In this document: positions 41,506 through 49,716 of the stretch, in pieces
How positions within the stretch are numbered: the stretch's first letter is position 1
How the letters are laid out: each line of letters begins with the position of its first letter
Source: Aneurinibacillus tyrosinisolvens
Lineage (GTDB): Bacteria; Bacillota; Bacilli; Aneurinibacillales; Aneurinibacillaceae
Length of the DNA: 51,123 bases
Direction of reading: 5' to 3'
Assembly: GCF_001015055.1 (NCBI RefSeq)
Contig: NZ_BBWZ01000037.1
Span: forward strand, 1-51,123
Notes under the pieces: model-generated
The model's database searches: none
Told to the model about the DNA's origin: nothing
The model's input: the letters and a program-made list of their open reading frames with translations, nothing else
Position numbers and translations under genes: made by a program

Positions 41506-42618
41506 ATGGCAAACAAAGCCTATAAGTTCCGCCTATACCCAACGCAAGAACAAGAGCAACTTCTTGCTAAAACCTTCGGTTGTGTCCGTTTCGTCTACAA
41601 CAAAATGCTTTCGGAACGAAAGGAAACGTATGAGCAATTTAAGGATAATAAAGAAACGCTAAAGAAGCAAAAATCGCCTACTCCTGCCAAGTATAAAAAG
41701 GAGTTTGTATGGCTCAAAGAAGTAGATAGCCTTGCGTTGGCCAATGCTCAACTCAACTTGCAGAAATCATACAAAAATTTCTTTTCTGGTCGTGCTAAAT
41801 TTCCGAAGTTCAAAAGCCGTAAGGCGAGACAATCCTACACAACCCATGTGGTCAATGGAAACATCATGCTTTTAGATGGCTATATCAAATTACCGAAACT
41901 GAAACTTGTAAAAATGAAACAACATCGTGAAATTCCGTCACACCACATCATCAAGTCTTGTACGGTTTCTCGAACAAAAACAGGAAAATACGATGTTTCT
42001 ATTCTCACCGAATACGAACATCAACCGATACAAAAAGAAATACAGGCTGTTGTTGGTTTGGATTTTTCCATGAATGGCTTATTTGTCGATAGCGAAGAAG
42101 GTGAGACAGCCAATTACCCTCGTTTCTATCGCCAAGCCTTGGAAAAATTGGCGAAGGAACAACGTATTCTATCGCGCAGAAAGAAAGGATCTGATCGTTG
42201 GCATAAACAGCGTCAGAAAGTAGCGAAGCTACATGAAAGAGTTACAAACCAACGAAAAGACTTTCTACATAAGGAATCGCACAAATTAGCGAAACGGTAT
42301 GATTGCGTGGTTATTGAAGACCTCAACATGAAGGGAATGTCACAAGCCTTCCATTTCGGCAAAAGCGTTGCTGATCATGCATGGGGCATGTTCACGACAC
42401 TTCTCCAATACAAGTTAGATGAGCAAGAGAAGAAGCTTATCAAGATAGATAAGTGGTTTCCATCATCCAAGACTTGTTCATGTTGCCTTCAAGTGAAGGA
42501 ATCCTTATCCCTTTCCGAACGTATATTCCACTGTGATTGTGGTTTTGTGTCAGACAGGGACTGGAATGCTTCTATCAATATCAAATATGAAGGATTACGC
42601 TTATTAGCGTTAGCATAG
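41506..42618 (+). CDS. tnpB: RNA-guided DNA endonuclease TnpB
   Basis: The 370-aa protein (from ATG 41506, with AGGGG eight bases upstream; an earlier in-frame ATG at 41491 has no ribosome binding site) is a full-length IS605-type TnpB. RuvC-like active-site residues are D186 (GLDFSMNG), E271 (VVIEDLNMKG) and D352 (SDRDWNASINI). The zinc finger is C324, C327, C343 and C345. The N-terminal WED/REC region starts KAYKFRLYPTQEQ. TnpB with its omega RNA cuts DNA beside a target-adjacent motif and helps element retention. All catalytic residues are intact, so it could be active. Cas12 nucleases descend from this family. Confidence 0.9.
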   Translation: MANKAYKFRLYPTQEQEQLLAKTFGCVRFVYNKMLSERKETYEQFKDNKETLKKQKSPTPAKYKKEFVWLKEVDSLALANAQLNLQKSYKNFFSGRAKFPKFKSRKARQSYTTHVVNGNIMLLDGYIKLPKLKLVKMKQHREIPSHHIIKSCTVSRTKTGKYDVSILTEYEHQPIQKEIQAVVGLDFSMNGLFVDSEEGETANYPRFYRQALEKLAKEQRILSRRKKGSDRWHKQRQKVAKLHERVTNQRKDFLHKESHKLAKRYDCVVIEDLNMKGMSQAFHFGKSVADHAWGMFTTLLQYKLDEQEKKLIKIDKWFPSSKTCSCCLQVKESLSLSERIFHCDCGFVSDRDWNASINIKYEGLRLLALA

Positions 42619-42740
42619 CAGAAAGAACTCTTGGAACAAGAGGGATAGCTCGGTCAGTTTTCGTTGGCTACTAAAAGCAACGCTAAGTCGAGAAGCCCCC
42701 AATTCAAAAACCGTGAGGTTTTAAGTGCTGGGTAGTTCAC
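42619..42740 (+). ncRNA. Probable omega-RNA scaffold at the right end of the IS
   Basis: Downstream of the tnpB stop the sequence folds into stems, ending with AAGCCCCCAATTCAAAAACC paired to GGTTTTAAGTGCTGGG around GTGA, then TAGTTCAC. IS605 right ends of this type form the omega-RNA scaffold, whose guide is the DNA directly beyond the end (AAAAGTCTATAATGAAATCA, 42741-42760). The true RNA usually begins within the 3' part of tnpB. Confidence 0.6.
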
Positions 42741-42780
42741 AAAAGTCTATAATGAAATCAAATACTATGGGAGGAATCGA

Positions 42781-42963
42781 ATGCGCAAATCTTATATCCT
42801 TCTCGGACTTTCCTTTATTCTCTTACTTTGCCGAATGTTTTTTATGAGCTACCATGTAATGATGGGAGAATCGTTGGTTCCAAGAAGCTTACTTATGTTA
42901 AGTTTTTGGTTAACTCTTTTCTTTTTTCTTTTAGGGATAATTCTTATTAAAAAGGGGCATTAG
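42781..42963 (+). CDS. Small two-pass membrane protein
   Basis: The 60-aa protein has two hydrophobic segments (about residues 5-22 and 38-56) separated by a short polar loop with MMGESLVPRS, and basic ends. GGGAGG lies seven bases before the ATG. It is monocistronic and stands alone just after the TnpB element. No family is recognised. Confidence 0.55.
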   Translation: MRKSYILLGLSFILLLCRMFFMSYHVMMGESLVPRSLLMLSFWLTLFFFLLGIILIKKGH

Positions 42964-43129
42964 GGTAATTCCTTTCCCATAAACCTCCTAAGAATCCACT
43001 TTTTCTTATGAACTTATACCTTAGTTATTTCATCAGAATGATTAATTGTATTAAACTACATTTTATTCCCGAAGGGTTCACTTAAACGACTTATGGTTCA
43101 GAAATTTAAAATCCAGAATAAGGCTTATA

Positions 43130-43182
43130 AAAAAGAGGGGAGGAAGAGTTGGGTCTAACCTTTCAACCCCCCTTCCTTTTGT
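43130..43182 (-). terminator. Terminator of the CPA2 antiporter gene
   Basis: The leftward sequence has AAGGAAGGGGGGTTG pairing imperfectly with CAACTCTTCCTCCCCT around a loop, then a run of six T's. It follows the antiporter stop at 43193 by about 12 bases. The gap 42964-43192 holds no gene. Confidence 0.6.
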
Positions 43183-43192
43183 TATAAATACA

Positions 43193-44353
43193 TTAAGCCT
43201 GTTTTTCAGAAAGATGTGGTTTTTCCCCTTTCCCTGCAAAAAAACATTTCATCATGGGTGGGGTTACAATGGTTGTAATAAGAACCACCACAACAATAAC
43301 AGCAAACATATCCTGACTCAACAGCTTAGATTCCAAGCCAATCGCTGCGATAATGAGAGCAACTTCACCACGGGAGACCATAGCCGAACCTATTCCCAGC
43401 GAGCTGTTCCAGGGGAATCCAGCTGCTTTTGCACCGATGGTTCCACCGATTAATTTGGTTAAGACAGCTAAAACACTCAATATCACAATTAGACTTAAAT
43501 TTTCAGTAATACCACTAAACTCAGCAGTGATACCAATGGATGTAAAGAAAACAGGAACAAAAATTGAGTAACTAATCGTTTCAACCTTTTCAAAAACTTC
43601 ATGTTTATAACCTGTTAAACTGATAGCGACTCCTGCTATATAGGCTCCAATAATCGCAGCGACCCCTGTATATTCTGCTGCGTATGCATAAACAAAACAG
43701 ATAATTAAAGCAGATGAAATTACCGCTTCTGTTACTTGTAATGGTGCAAACTTTTTTAAAAACCAAGGTACAACTTTCCAGCCTACAAGGATGGCTCCTG
43801 CGAAGAATAAGATTTTCTTTAGTATCACCATGCCCAGGTTAACATCTCCACCCGCAAGGCTCATTAAAAATGCCAAGGCAAGGATGACCAAAACATCATC
43901 AATAACAGCTGCTCCTAAAATGGTTGCCCCTTCACGTGATTGTAGTTTTCCCATCTCCTTAAGGGCTTGAACAGAAATACTTACACTTGTCGCTGAAAGC
44001 AATAATCCTAAAAACCAAGACTCTATCGAGGCAAGACCCAGCATCATGCCAGCCAAATATCCAAAAGCAAGAGGAACAACAATCCCAGCGACACCTACAT
44101 AGGTAGAGGATTTTCCGGTCCGTTTAAATTCATCAACGTCTGTTTCTAACCCTGCAATAAACATCAGCAGAATCACGCCAATTTGACTAAACTCTGCTAA
44201 TATCTCTGTATCATTCACTACTCCTAAAACGGAGGGTCCCAACACAATCCCAATTAAGAGCTTACCAAGAACAGAAGGCTGACCTAATCTTACGCTTATA
44301 TCCCCCGCGATTTTTGCTGCAATTAAAATAATAGCTAATTGAAGTATTAACAC
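43193..44353 (-). CDS. CPA2-type cation:proton antiporter (NapA/Kef-like)
   Basis: The 386-aa protein has about 12-13 membrane segments. It has the CPA2 signatures QPSVLGKLLIGIVLGPSVLG (about 22-41), the DD-type ion site (AAVIDDVLVI, about 145-154) and later EAVISSALIICFVYAYAAEY and AMVSRGEVALIIAAIG (about 325-340). Such proteins exchange Na+ or K+ for H+. I chose GTG 44353 (start VLILQLAI) with GGTGG seven bases upstream. A longer frame upstream includes a hairpin region and is not typical. There is no TrkA_N domain, so it is not a full-length Kef. A leader terminator precedes it. Confidence 0.85.
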   Translation of the reverse strand: MLILQLAIILIAAKIAGDISVRLGQPSVLGKLLIGIVLGPSVLGVVNDTEILAEFSQIGVILLMFIAGLETDVDEFKRTGKSSTYVGVAGIVVPLAFGYLAGMMLGLASIESWFLGLLLSATSVSISVQALKEMGKLQSREGATILGAAVIDDVLVILALAFLMSLAGGDVNLGMVILKKILFFAGAILVGWKVVPWFLKKFAPLQVTEAVISSALIICFVYAYAAEYTGVAAIIGAYIAGVAISLTGYKHEVFEKVETISYSIFVPVFFTSIGITAEFSGITENLSLIVILSVLAVLTKLIGGTIGAKAAGFPWNSSLGIGSAMVSRGEVALIIAAIGLESKLLSQDMFAVIVVVVLITTIVTPPMMKCFFAGKGEKPHLSEKQA

Positions 44354-44401
44354 ACAAATACCACCTTTTTTCACCCTATTATTTGTTTGCATGTTAAAAA
44401 A

Positions 44402-44460
44402 ATGCAAAAAGAGCCTGTCACCAAGGGACATACGTATCCCTTGGTGACAGGCTCCTCCAA
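44402..44460 (-). promoter_or_regulatory. Leader attenuator hairpin of the CPA2 antiporter
   Basis: A perfect 18-bp stem (44411-44428 with 44437-44454, loop of eight) followed leftward by TTTTTGCATTTTTTT lies about 50 bases before the start codon. This is an intrinsic terminator inside the 5' untranslated region. The first arm GGAGGAGCCTGTCACCA matches the 37.7 kb leader. No upstream leftward gene exists for it to end, so attenuation is likely. Confidence 0.65.
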
Positions 44461-44665
44461 AAGCAAAGTGATTCCTAATAGTATCATCCATAGATTGATT
44501 TCTTACCTTTATCTACGGTTTAAAGCGTAAAAGGTTTCAATGTGTTTTTACTAAAAACAAAAATCTCTTTTAACATATGAAGTTATCCTTAAAAATGTGA
44601 ATAACATCCTTTCTTTTCCACACAATAAGGAAGTAAATATTTGCTAAAAAAGAGAGGTTAATTCA

Positions 44666-45478
44666 ATGAATAAAATCAAATATACTGTATTCTTGTTTGT
44701 CTTGGTTTTACTAATAAATGGGCTTACTCTTTTCAACAAAAATCAATCCACACCTTCTGTATCAAGTGCTTCAAGTAGCAACAGCGTTGATACAGAAAGT
44801 GCAAAAGAAGCCGTTGTACGTTTTTTTCACGCCCAAAAGTTGGGTGACGTAAATGGGATGATAAGGAATTCGAAATATGCTGTCCCCATTAATAATCTAA
44901 GGGAGGTTTATAGCAGTCTTTGTAAAAAACAGCCGTTGGTTAATGCAATCATTACAGATATCAAAGTTATAGACGATACATTAGCATTCGTATCCTATGA
45001 ATCAAGATACAAGGATAAAATTTTAATTACCACATCGCCTGTATACAAAGAAAAGAACGAATGGAAACTTGTGACTGGAATACCATCTGTATTGGATATT
45101 AGACCACTTAATACAAGCAGGTTGGATGAACCTATACAGAGTGCAAAACAAGCGGTAAAAAATTATATTGAGGCTCGAGAAGAAGGTAATATAGATGAAA
45201 TGGCAAAATACCGTAGGGATGTATTATTTAGCAATACTGCTGAATTGAAAAAATACCTATCTAAAAAAGAAGACTTTTTTAGTGAAGGGAAAATTCGGGG
45301 TATAGCTGTTGTTGGAAACAATTTAGTTTTGGTATCCACTGAAAATAAATCTGCATCTGCAACAATGACAGAAACTTTGCCTGTATATAAAGATAAGGAT
45401 GGATGGAAAATTATTTTTGGACGTTCACTAGCGGAAAAAGCTATTCCTATTGGAGATAATTTGGTTGAAATTAATTAA
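44666..45478 (+). CDS. Membrane-anchored protein with two NTF2-like repeats
   Basis: The 270-aa protein has one N-terminal hydrophobic segment (about 5-22) as signal/anchor and a Ser-rich linker (33-45). The rest consists of two related halves: AKEAVVRFFHAQKLGDVNGM ... VYKEKNEWKLVTG and AKQAVKNYIEAREEGNIDEM ... VYKDKDGWKIIFG. Each half resembles the NTF2-like/DUF4878 lumazine-like helix-plus-strand pattern of lipoprotein-type extracellular domains. No catalytic residues stand out. GAGAGG lies about 9 bases before the ATG. Function unknown. Confidence 0.65.
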   Translation: MNKIKYTVFLFVLVLLINGLTLFNKNQSTPSVSSASSSNSVDTESAKEAVVRFFHAQKLGDVNGMIRNSKYAVPINNLREVYSSLCKKQPLVNAIITDIKVIDDTLAFVSYESRYKDKILITTSPVYKEKNEWKLVTGIPSVLDIRPLNTSRLDEPIQSAKQAVKNYIEAREEGNIDEMAKYRRDVLFSNTAELKKYLSKKEDFFSEGKIRGIAVVGNNLVLVSTENKSASATMTETLPVYKDKDGWKIIFGRSLAEKAIPIGDNLVEIN

Positions 45479-45639
45479 GTGGAATATGTGAAGGTTAGGC
45501 ATATGTTCGTTAATTTACTATGGTTCTACATTGAAAGTGTTCTTTAGAAAAAGCCGCTTCTGTCTGAGAGTCCTACAATAGCGAGTGTTTGGGAAAAATG
45601 AGTTATTTTAGGGCGTATAAAAGTGTCACCCTATACGTT

Positions 45640-45679
45640 AAACGAGCCTCTAAAATTGCTTCTAAGGCTCGTTTTTCTT
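45640..45679 (+). terminator. Terminator of the NTF2-like gene
   Basis: AAACGAGCC (45640-45648) pairs with GGCTCGTTT (45666-45674), followed by a TTTCTTT tail. It lies about 160 bases after the stop at 45478. Confidence 0.65.
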
Positions 45680-45737
45680 TACCTAATTTTTATTTTTAGG
45701 CTCTGTTATTGTTCGTTGTTTATTTTGGGACCAAATA

Positions 45738-45766
45738 ATAAAAAGCCACCCAGGGTGGCTTTTTAT
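45738..45766 (+). terminator. Second terminator before the IS110 region
   Basis: AAAAGCCACCC (45741-45751) pairs with its complement AGGGTGGCTTTTT (45752-45764), with little loop. It stands at or just outside the left end of the IS110 element. Confidence 0.65.
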
Positions 45767-45789
45767 GCTTTATTGAACTAACGATTCCC

Positions 45790-46044
45790 GTCGTATTATG
45801 AGGTCAGCCAATTTTTTCTGGTTGACCATTTTTTATTTACATGGTCTAAATATCGGTAGCCGGGGGAGGACGACCGATTCCCTGGGAATATCATCCCGTC
45901 GCTAAAACTGTTCACCCCCTACTTGTAGAAACCATGTTTAGGCTGGTTGGGACAATGATCTCGCATCACTAGCGATGCTGTGGAACTGCAAGCAATGCAC
46001 AGGGGTACCGGCAAATAAAAATCTTTTCATAAGGGGGAAAATCG
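45790..46044 (+). ncRNA. Candidate bridge RNA region upstream of IS110 transposase
   Basis: About 250 noncoding bases between the terminator and the transposase ATG contain several stems, for example GCATCACTAGCGATGC, and the paired GCCGGGGGAGG/CCTGGG region. IS110-group elements of this layout express a bridge RNA from the left end that guides recombination with target and donor loops. I could not define the loops or exact ends. Confidence 0.5.
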
Positions 46045-47246
46045 ATGAATCCAGTGATTGGTCTGGATATATCCAAAGGACAAAGTCAGGGACAAACTTT
46101 TTTAAATAAAGGAAAACCTTACGGTAAAAGCTTTTCATTTTTCCATACACAAGAAGGGCTTAGTGAGTTTTTGAGTCTCATTCAGGAGGTGACAGCACAT
46201 ACAGGGCAATCACCTACTGTCATCCTGGAGTCAACAGGACACTATCAGGCTGCTGTTATTCAGTTCCTTACGGAACAAGATATTTTCTATATTGTGGTGA
46301 ACCCATTGATTTCTAACCAGGCCAAAAAGTCTTCGCTGCGTAAAGTAAAGACCGACGCCGTCGATGCTTATCAGCTCTGTGAACTGTATTATAAAGAGGA
46401 ATTCGAAATTCATAAACAAAGAGGCGAAAGGCTCTTGAATCTTCGCCATTTGACGAGACAATTCGAGTCCTTGACGGCCATGTACGTTCAAGCAAAACTG
46501 CAGTTCCATGCGGTGTTAGATCAAGTATTCCCTGAATATTGTGGGGTGTTTGGAGATTTGTTTTCGCGGATTTCTCTTCTCTTCTTACAAGCGTTTCCTA
46601 CCTCCACTCTATCTTGGATACGGGAGAAACAAAAATAACAGAGAAAATCGCTTGCCTATGTACAAGCCGTTCAGAGCGTTGGGCTAAGGAAAAAGGACAT
46701 CTCATCATGGCTGCAGCAGACCGTAATCCTTTTCAGAAGACGGCCTATCAAAGCCACCTTATCAGCCTGAAACTTTACATCGACCTACTTCTCCAATACC
46801 AGGAGCACCTATCCAACTTAACCGAGCAGATTGATGCCCTGGCTGAAGAAGTAGAAGAATATAAAATAATCCAATCGATTCCCGGCATCGGCAAGAAAAT
46901 CGCGGCCACGATTTTATCTGAAATCGGAGAAATCGATCGGTTTACCCACGCGAAGAAATTAGTGGCGTATGCGGGCATCGATCCGAGTGTCTATTCGTCA
47001 GGAAAATTCACTTCCACAGCCAATCGAATTACAAAACGAGGCTCCAAACGCCTTCGGCACACACTGTACCTTGCGGTACTGTGCGGTCTACGACGTTCCG
47101 GCTGTAAGAAGCTGCGAGAATTCTATGACAAGAAACGTGAAGAAGGAAAACCATACAGAGTCGCAGTTGTGGCCTGCATAAATAAGCTCCTTCACTGGAT
47201 TTATGCCATTCTAAAAAGCAAAGAACCTTTCCTTGATTTAATTTAA
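46045..47246 (+). pseudogene. IS110-family transposase with a frameshift
   Basis: The N-terminal frame (46045-46638) has the DEDD RuvC-like domain: GLDISKGQSQGQT (first Asp), ILESTGHY (Glu), and VKTDAVDAYQLCELYY (two Asp). The second frame (to 47246) has the C-terminal serine-containing domain: QSIPGIGKKIAATILSEIGE, AYAGIDPSVYSSGKFTSTAN and the ITKRGSKRLRHTLYLAVL block. They meet near 46605-46620, where PTSTL changes into SILDTGETKITEK. The full frame would be one base longer than 1202, so a single-base deletion explains it. Without correction, recombination activity is lost. The start has AAGGGGGAAAATCG. Confidence 0.88.
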
Positions 47247-47265
47247 ATCCCAAATTAAATCAATA

Positions 47266-47302
47266 AAAGAAAAACCTTCCACTCAATGATGGAAAGGTTA
47301 TT
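47266..47302 (+). terminator. Terminator near the right end of IS110
   Basis: AACCTTCCA (47272-47280) pairs with TGGAAAGGTT (47290-47299) around CTCAATGA. The tail is short. It lies 25 bases after the transposase stop. Confidence 0.5.
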
Positions 47303-47395
47303 TGGCATACCCATTTTTAGTATAGCATTACTTTTTAAGAATTTTAGAGATAAATATTGACAAACTATTAGCTGGTTTTAGCTTAACAAATACAA

Positions 47396-47857
47396 TTAAT
47401 TTGTAATGTGGTTCTCTTGTATCTCTGTTGTAATCAGTTCCTTATAAAGACTATCTAATAAAACGTAACCAACGATTGTTCCACTAATAAATGTGAGTTT
47501 ACCTCCTCCAATCGTCATGATATATCCAGAAAACGGTAAATTAATTCCTAGAAATAAAGTGAAAGAAAGCATGGGTATCAACGTTATATAGAGCATTGGT
47601 ATTCCAATTACAATTACCTTTATCCAGTCTATCCTCCACTTTCCTTTTCTTTTTGCCTTTATAACCAATCCACCAATTTTAAGTAATAAGCCGTTCAGAA
47701 TTGGAAATAGCGTGAAATAAATCCAATACAAAGTGTCCCTATCCATTGTTTCTCTTGCTCTTTGGTCAAGTAGATCATCGAATTTTAGTCCCTGAAAAAC
47801 CACAAGGATTATGACAACCAAATAAACAAAGTGAAAGGCAAAACGTTTCCATTGCAT
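47396..47857 (-). CDS. Four-pass membrane protein, unknown
   Basis: The 153-aa protein has four hydrophobic segments (about residues 7-24, 44-65, 79-101 and 117-138) and basic linkers (IKAKRKGKWRIDW). No cysteine clusters or catalytic motifs are seen. It starts at an ATG near AGGGTGAG. It is divergent in content from the neighbouring protein but similarly small and hydrophobic. Family unknown. Confidence 0.6.
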   Translation of the reverse strand: MQWKRFAFHFVYLVVIILVVFQGLKFDDLLDQRARETMDRDTLYWIYFTLFPILNGLLLKIGGLVIKAKRKGKWRIDWIKVIVIGIPMLYITLIPMLSFTLFLGINLPFSGYIMTIGGGKLTFISGTIVGYVLLDSLYKELITTEIQENHITN

Positions 47858-48041
47858 CTTATCTCACCCTTTTTATTTCTTACTCTATATAAAAACAAAT
47901 CATTTTACAATAATTTCCTTATGCGATTATTTATCTTATACTTCCTTTGTTTGAGATATTTGATTATCTTCATAAGCTTTTCTCTAACTAAACTCCCGAT
48001 AATTAAATAAAAGGCGGCCAAACAGCCTTATTGAATCATCT

Positions 48042-48512
48042 TCATTCTATTAGGAAAATCAAACCTAAAGATAAATTTGCTCCCCACAAACTGTTTAATG
48101 TAACCATATAAAATAAGAATATTATCGAGAGAAATATAAAGATTATAGGTAACGACTTAAATTTATCAACTTTTTTATGGGTGATAACAAAGATAAGAAT
48201 AGATAACAAAGCAACAACATAAAACAAAGGAAACAAGGCACGAAAAGTAAATGGCCCTAAAAATAGACTCAATGTAGAAAATTGAATAAGAAAAGCCAAA
48301 AATGAAATGGATATCCATTTTAATGCACTTTTAATTTTAATAATGCTAACTATTGATAAGATAACGGAACCAGCAAGGAGTAAAGTTAGAAACCACTCAT
48401 ACAAAAAAAACAGGGATTCCTCGTAGACAGCAAAGAGATAACCAACTATAGAGAGTGGTACAACTGCAAAGAGTAGATATGTGTTATTTTTTATTAACCT
48501 AGCTTCCTTCAC
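48042..48512 (-). CDS. Membrane protein of about five segments, unknown
   Basis: The protein is almost wholly hydrophobic, with about five transmembrane stretches (YLLFAVVPLSIVGYLF, LFFLYEWFLTLLLAGSVILS, and further). I suggest GTG 48512 (V-K-E-A-R) as the start because AGAGGG stands about eight bases before it; the earlier ATG at 48566 would add 18 residues and cannot be excluded. No family is recognised. The 149-base gap downstream of IS110 and the stretch to the 47.8 kb gene show only weak hairpins. Confidence 0.55.
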   Translation of the reverse strand: MKEARLIKNNTYLLFAVVPLSIVGYLFAVYEESLFFLYEWFLTLLLAGSVILSIVSIIKIKSALKWISISFLAFLIQFSTLSLFLGPFTFRALFPLFYVVALLSILIFVITHKKVDKFKSLPIIFIFLSIIFLFYMVTLNSLWGANLSLGLIFLIE

Positions 48513-48743
48513 CTTCTTCACCCTCTTTTCGTTTATTCTCAAGAAAATAATACCAAATTTTAGCAAGGGATAAAACGTAAATAGTATCCCTTATTTAATT
48601 AAAATGTCTGTTAACACAGCAAATAAAAAACGACTGCCGAAACAGCCATATTTCCTTAACGATTCCCTTTAGCTGAATATCAAAGACTGTAAAACAATAC
48701 AGCTTTTTACCTATCCTTATATACATTTTTCATTCGATTAATG

Positions 48744-49301
48744 TTAGTAGTTTCTTTCAGAAGCCATTGCAATTGCTTTCGTTTCGTGAACTGTACCATA
48801 TGGATGCTCAGGCGGTGCATAGATAACGTAAATTTTAAGTGATTGATTACCCGTATTGGTTACATTGTGCCATTTTCCAGCAGGTATCATAATTGCATAC
48901 CCATCATACGCCATTTCTTGAAAATCTAAATTATCTTTTCTATTACCCATTTGAACAAGTCCCTGACCTTCTTCAATCCGTATGAATTGATCAGTTGTCG
49001 GGTGGACTTCTAAACCGATGTCATCTCCAACATTAATACTCATCAGAGTCACTTGTAAGTTTTTCCCTGTCCATAAAGCAGTACGGTAAGTATTGTTTTG
49101 CTTAGTAGCTTGGTCAATATTCACTACAAATGGTCTTGTTCCATAATCTTTTAATATGATGTTTCCATAATAAGGATTCCAGTTATTATTGTTCCAATTG
49201 TGATAATAAGGGTTCCAATTATAACTCCAACTGTTATTCCAGTGGTGATGCATTGGATTATGCCATTGATAGTGATAGCAAGAATTATTGTACATATGCA
49301 T
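48744..49301 (-). CDS. Cupin-domain protein with a His/Asn/Trp/Tyr-rich N-terminus
   Basis: The 185-aa protein has two parts. Residues 1-47 are strongly repetitive in His, Asn, Trp and Tyr (HWNNSWSYNWNPYYHNW). Residues about 55-175 form one double-stranded beta-helix cupin: MSINVGDDIGLEVHPTTDQF supplies the Gly and His of motif 1, with IRIEEGQG, and IPAGKWHNVTNTG supplies the His of motif 2. Cupins bind a metal and often a sugar or small molecule. The low-complexity front is typical of Bacillus spore-coat or crust proteins, so a coat role is plausible inference. A hairpin lies downstream (around 48630). Confidence 0.7.
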   Translation of the reverse strand: MHMYNNSCYHYQWHNPMHHHWNNSWSYNWNPYYHNWNNNNWNPYYGNIILKDYGTRPFVVNIDQATKQNNTYRTALWTGKNLQVTLMSINVGDDIGLEVHPTTDQFIRIEEGQGLVQMGNRKDNLDFQEMAYDGYAIMIPAGKWHNVTNTGNQSLKIYVIYAPPEHPYGTVHETKAIAMASERNY

Positions 49302-49716
49302 TCTCCTCTCATAATTGTTTACCGTTTTATCCTATGCAGTTGCCTATTTAAAGGAATGCAAAAAGCGCAATAATGGACAAGAGCCTGTGTCCTAATAAAA
49401 CGACGACAATACAAAAATACAAACAATTGATATCCAATTTTCCCTCATATGTATTTATAGTTATTGGCGATAACTGCCCGTTAGTTCAGCAAGAAGGCAC
49501 AAAAACAATAAAGTCGCTCCCTTATGGAATAGCCTTGATACGTTGAAAAATCCTAATTATCTTTTTTACAGAGATCTATGCCTGTTTTTCATCTCAAAAT
49601 AAATAACTCTTTATTTTTTATACCATTTCTTAGATTTCATATTTCTTTGTAATAAAACTGACATAATTAAGATGTATACTACACAAGAAAACTATTCCAT
49701 TGGAGGTAAATTCAAC
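49302..49716. other. 415-base gap, no gene, promoter for the secreted repeat protein
   Basis: The gap is AT-rich and without coherent translation. It contains an AAGAGCCTGTGTCC fragment that resembles the GAGCCTGT leader block but does not form the hairpin. A promoter for the next gene should be near its 3' end. Confidence 0.35.

Larger units (their letters stand above)
41338..42740 (+). mobile_element. IS200/IS605-family TnpB-only element
   Basis: The element has an IS605-type left end (a palindromic stretch with TCTCCCACTTC, then GTGAAGGTGCGACAGCACC, at 41354-41390) and an IS605-type right end finishing GGGTAGTTCAC (42730-42740). It contains tnpB but no tnpA gene, so it needs a Y1 transposase in trans. 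The left boundary is approximate. TTTAA stands at 41332-41336 and could be the target-adjacent motif, but I could not confirm it. Confidence 0.7.

Noticed and set aside
43193..44491. Longer start for the CPA2 antiporter at 44491
   Set aside because: The extra 46 residues encode the leader hairpin and have no family similarity; GTG 44353 has a good ribosome binding site and gives the normal CPA2 N-terminus.
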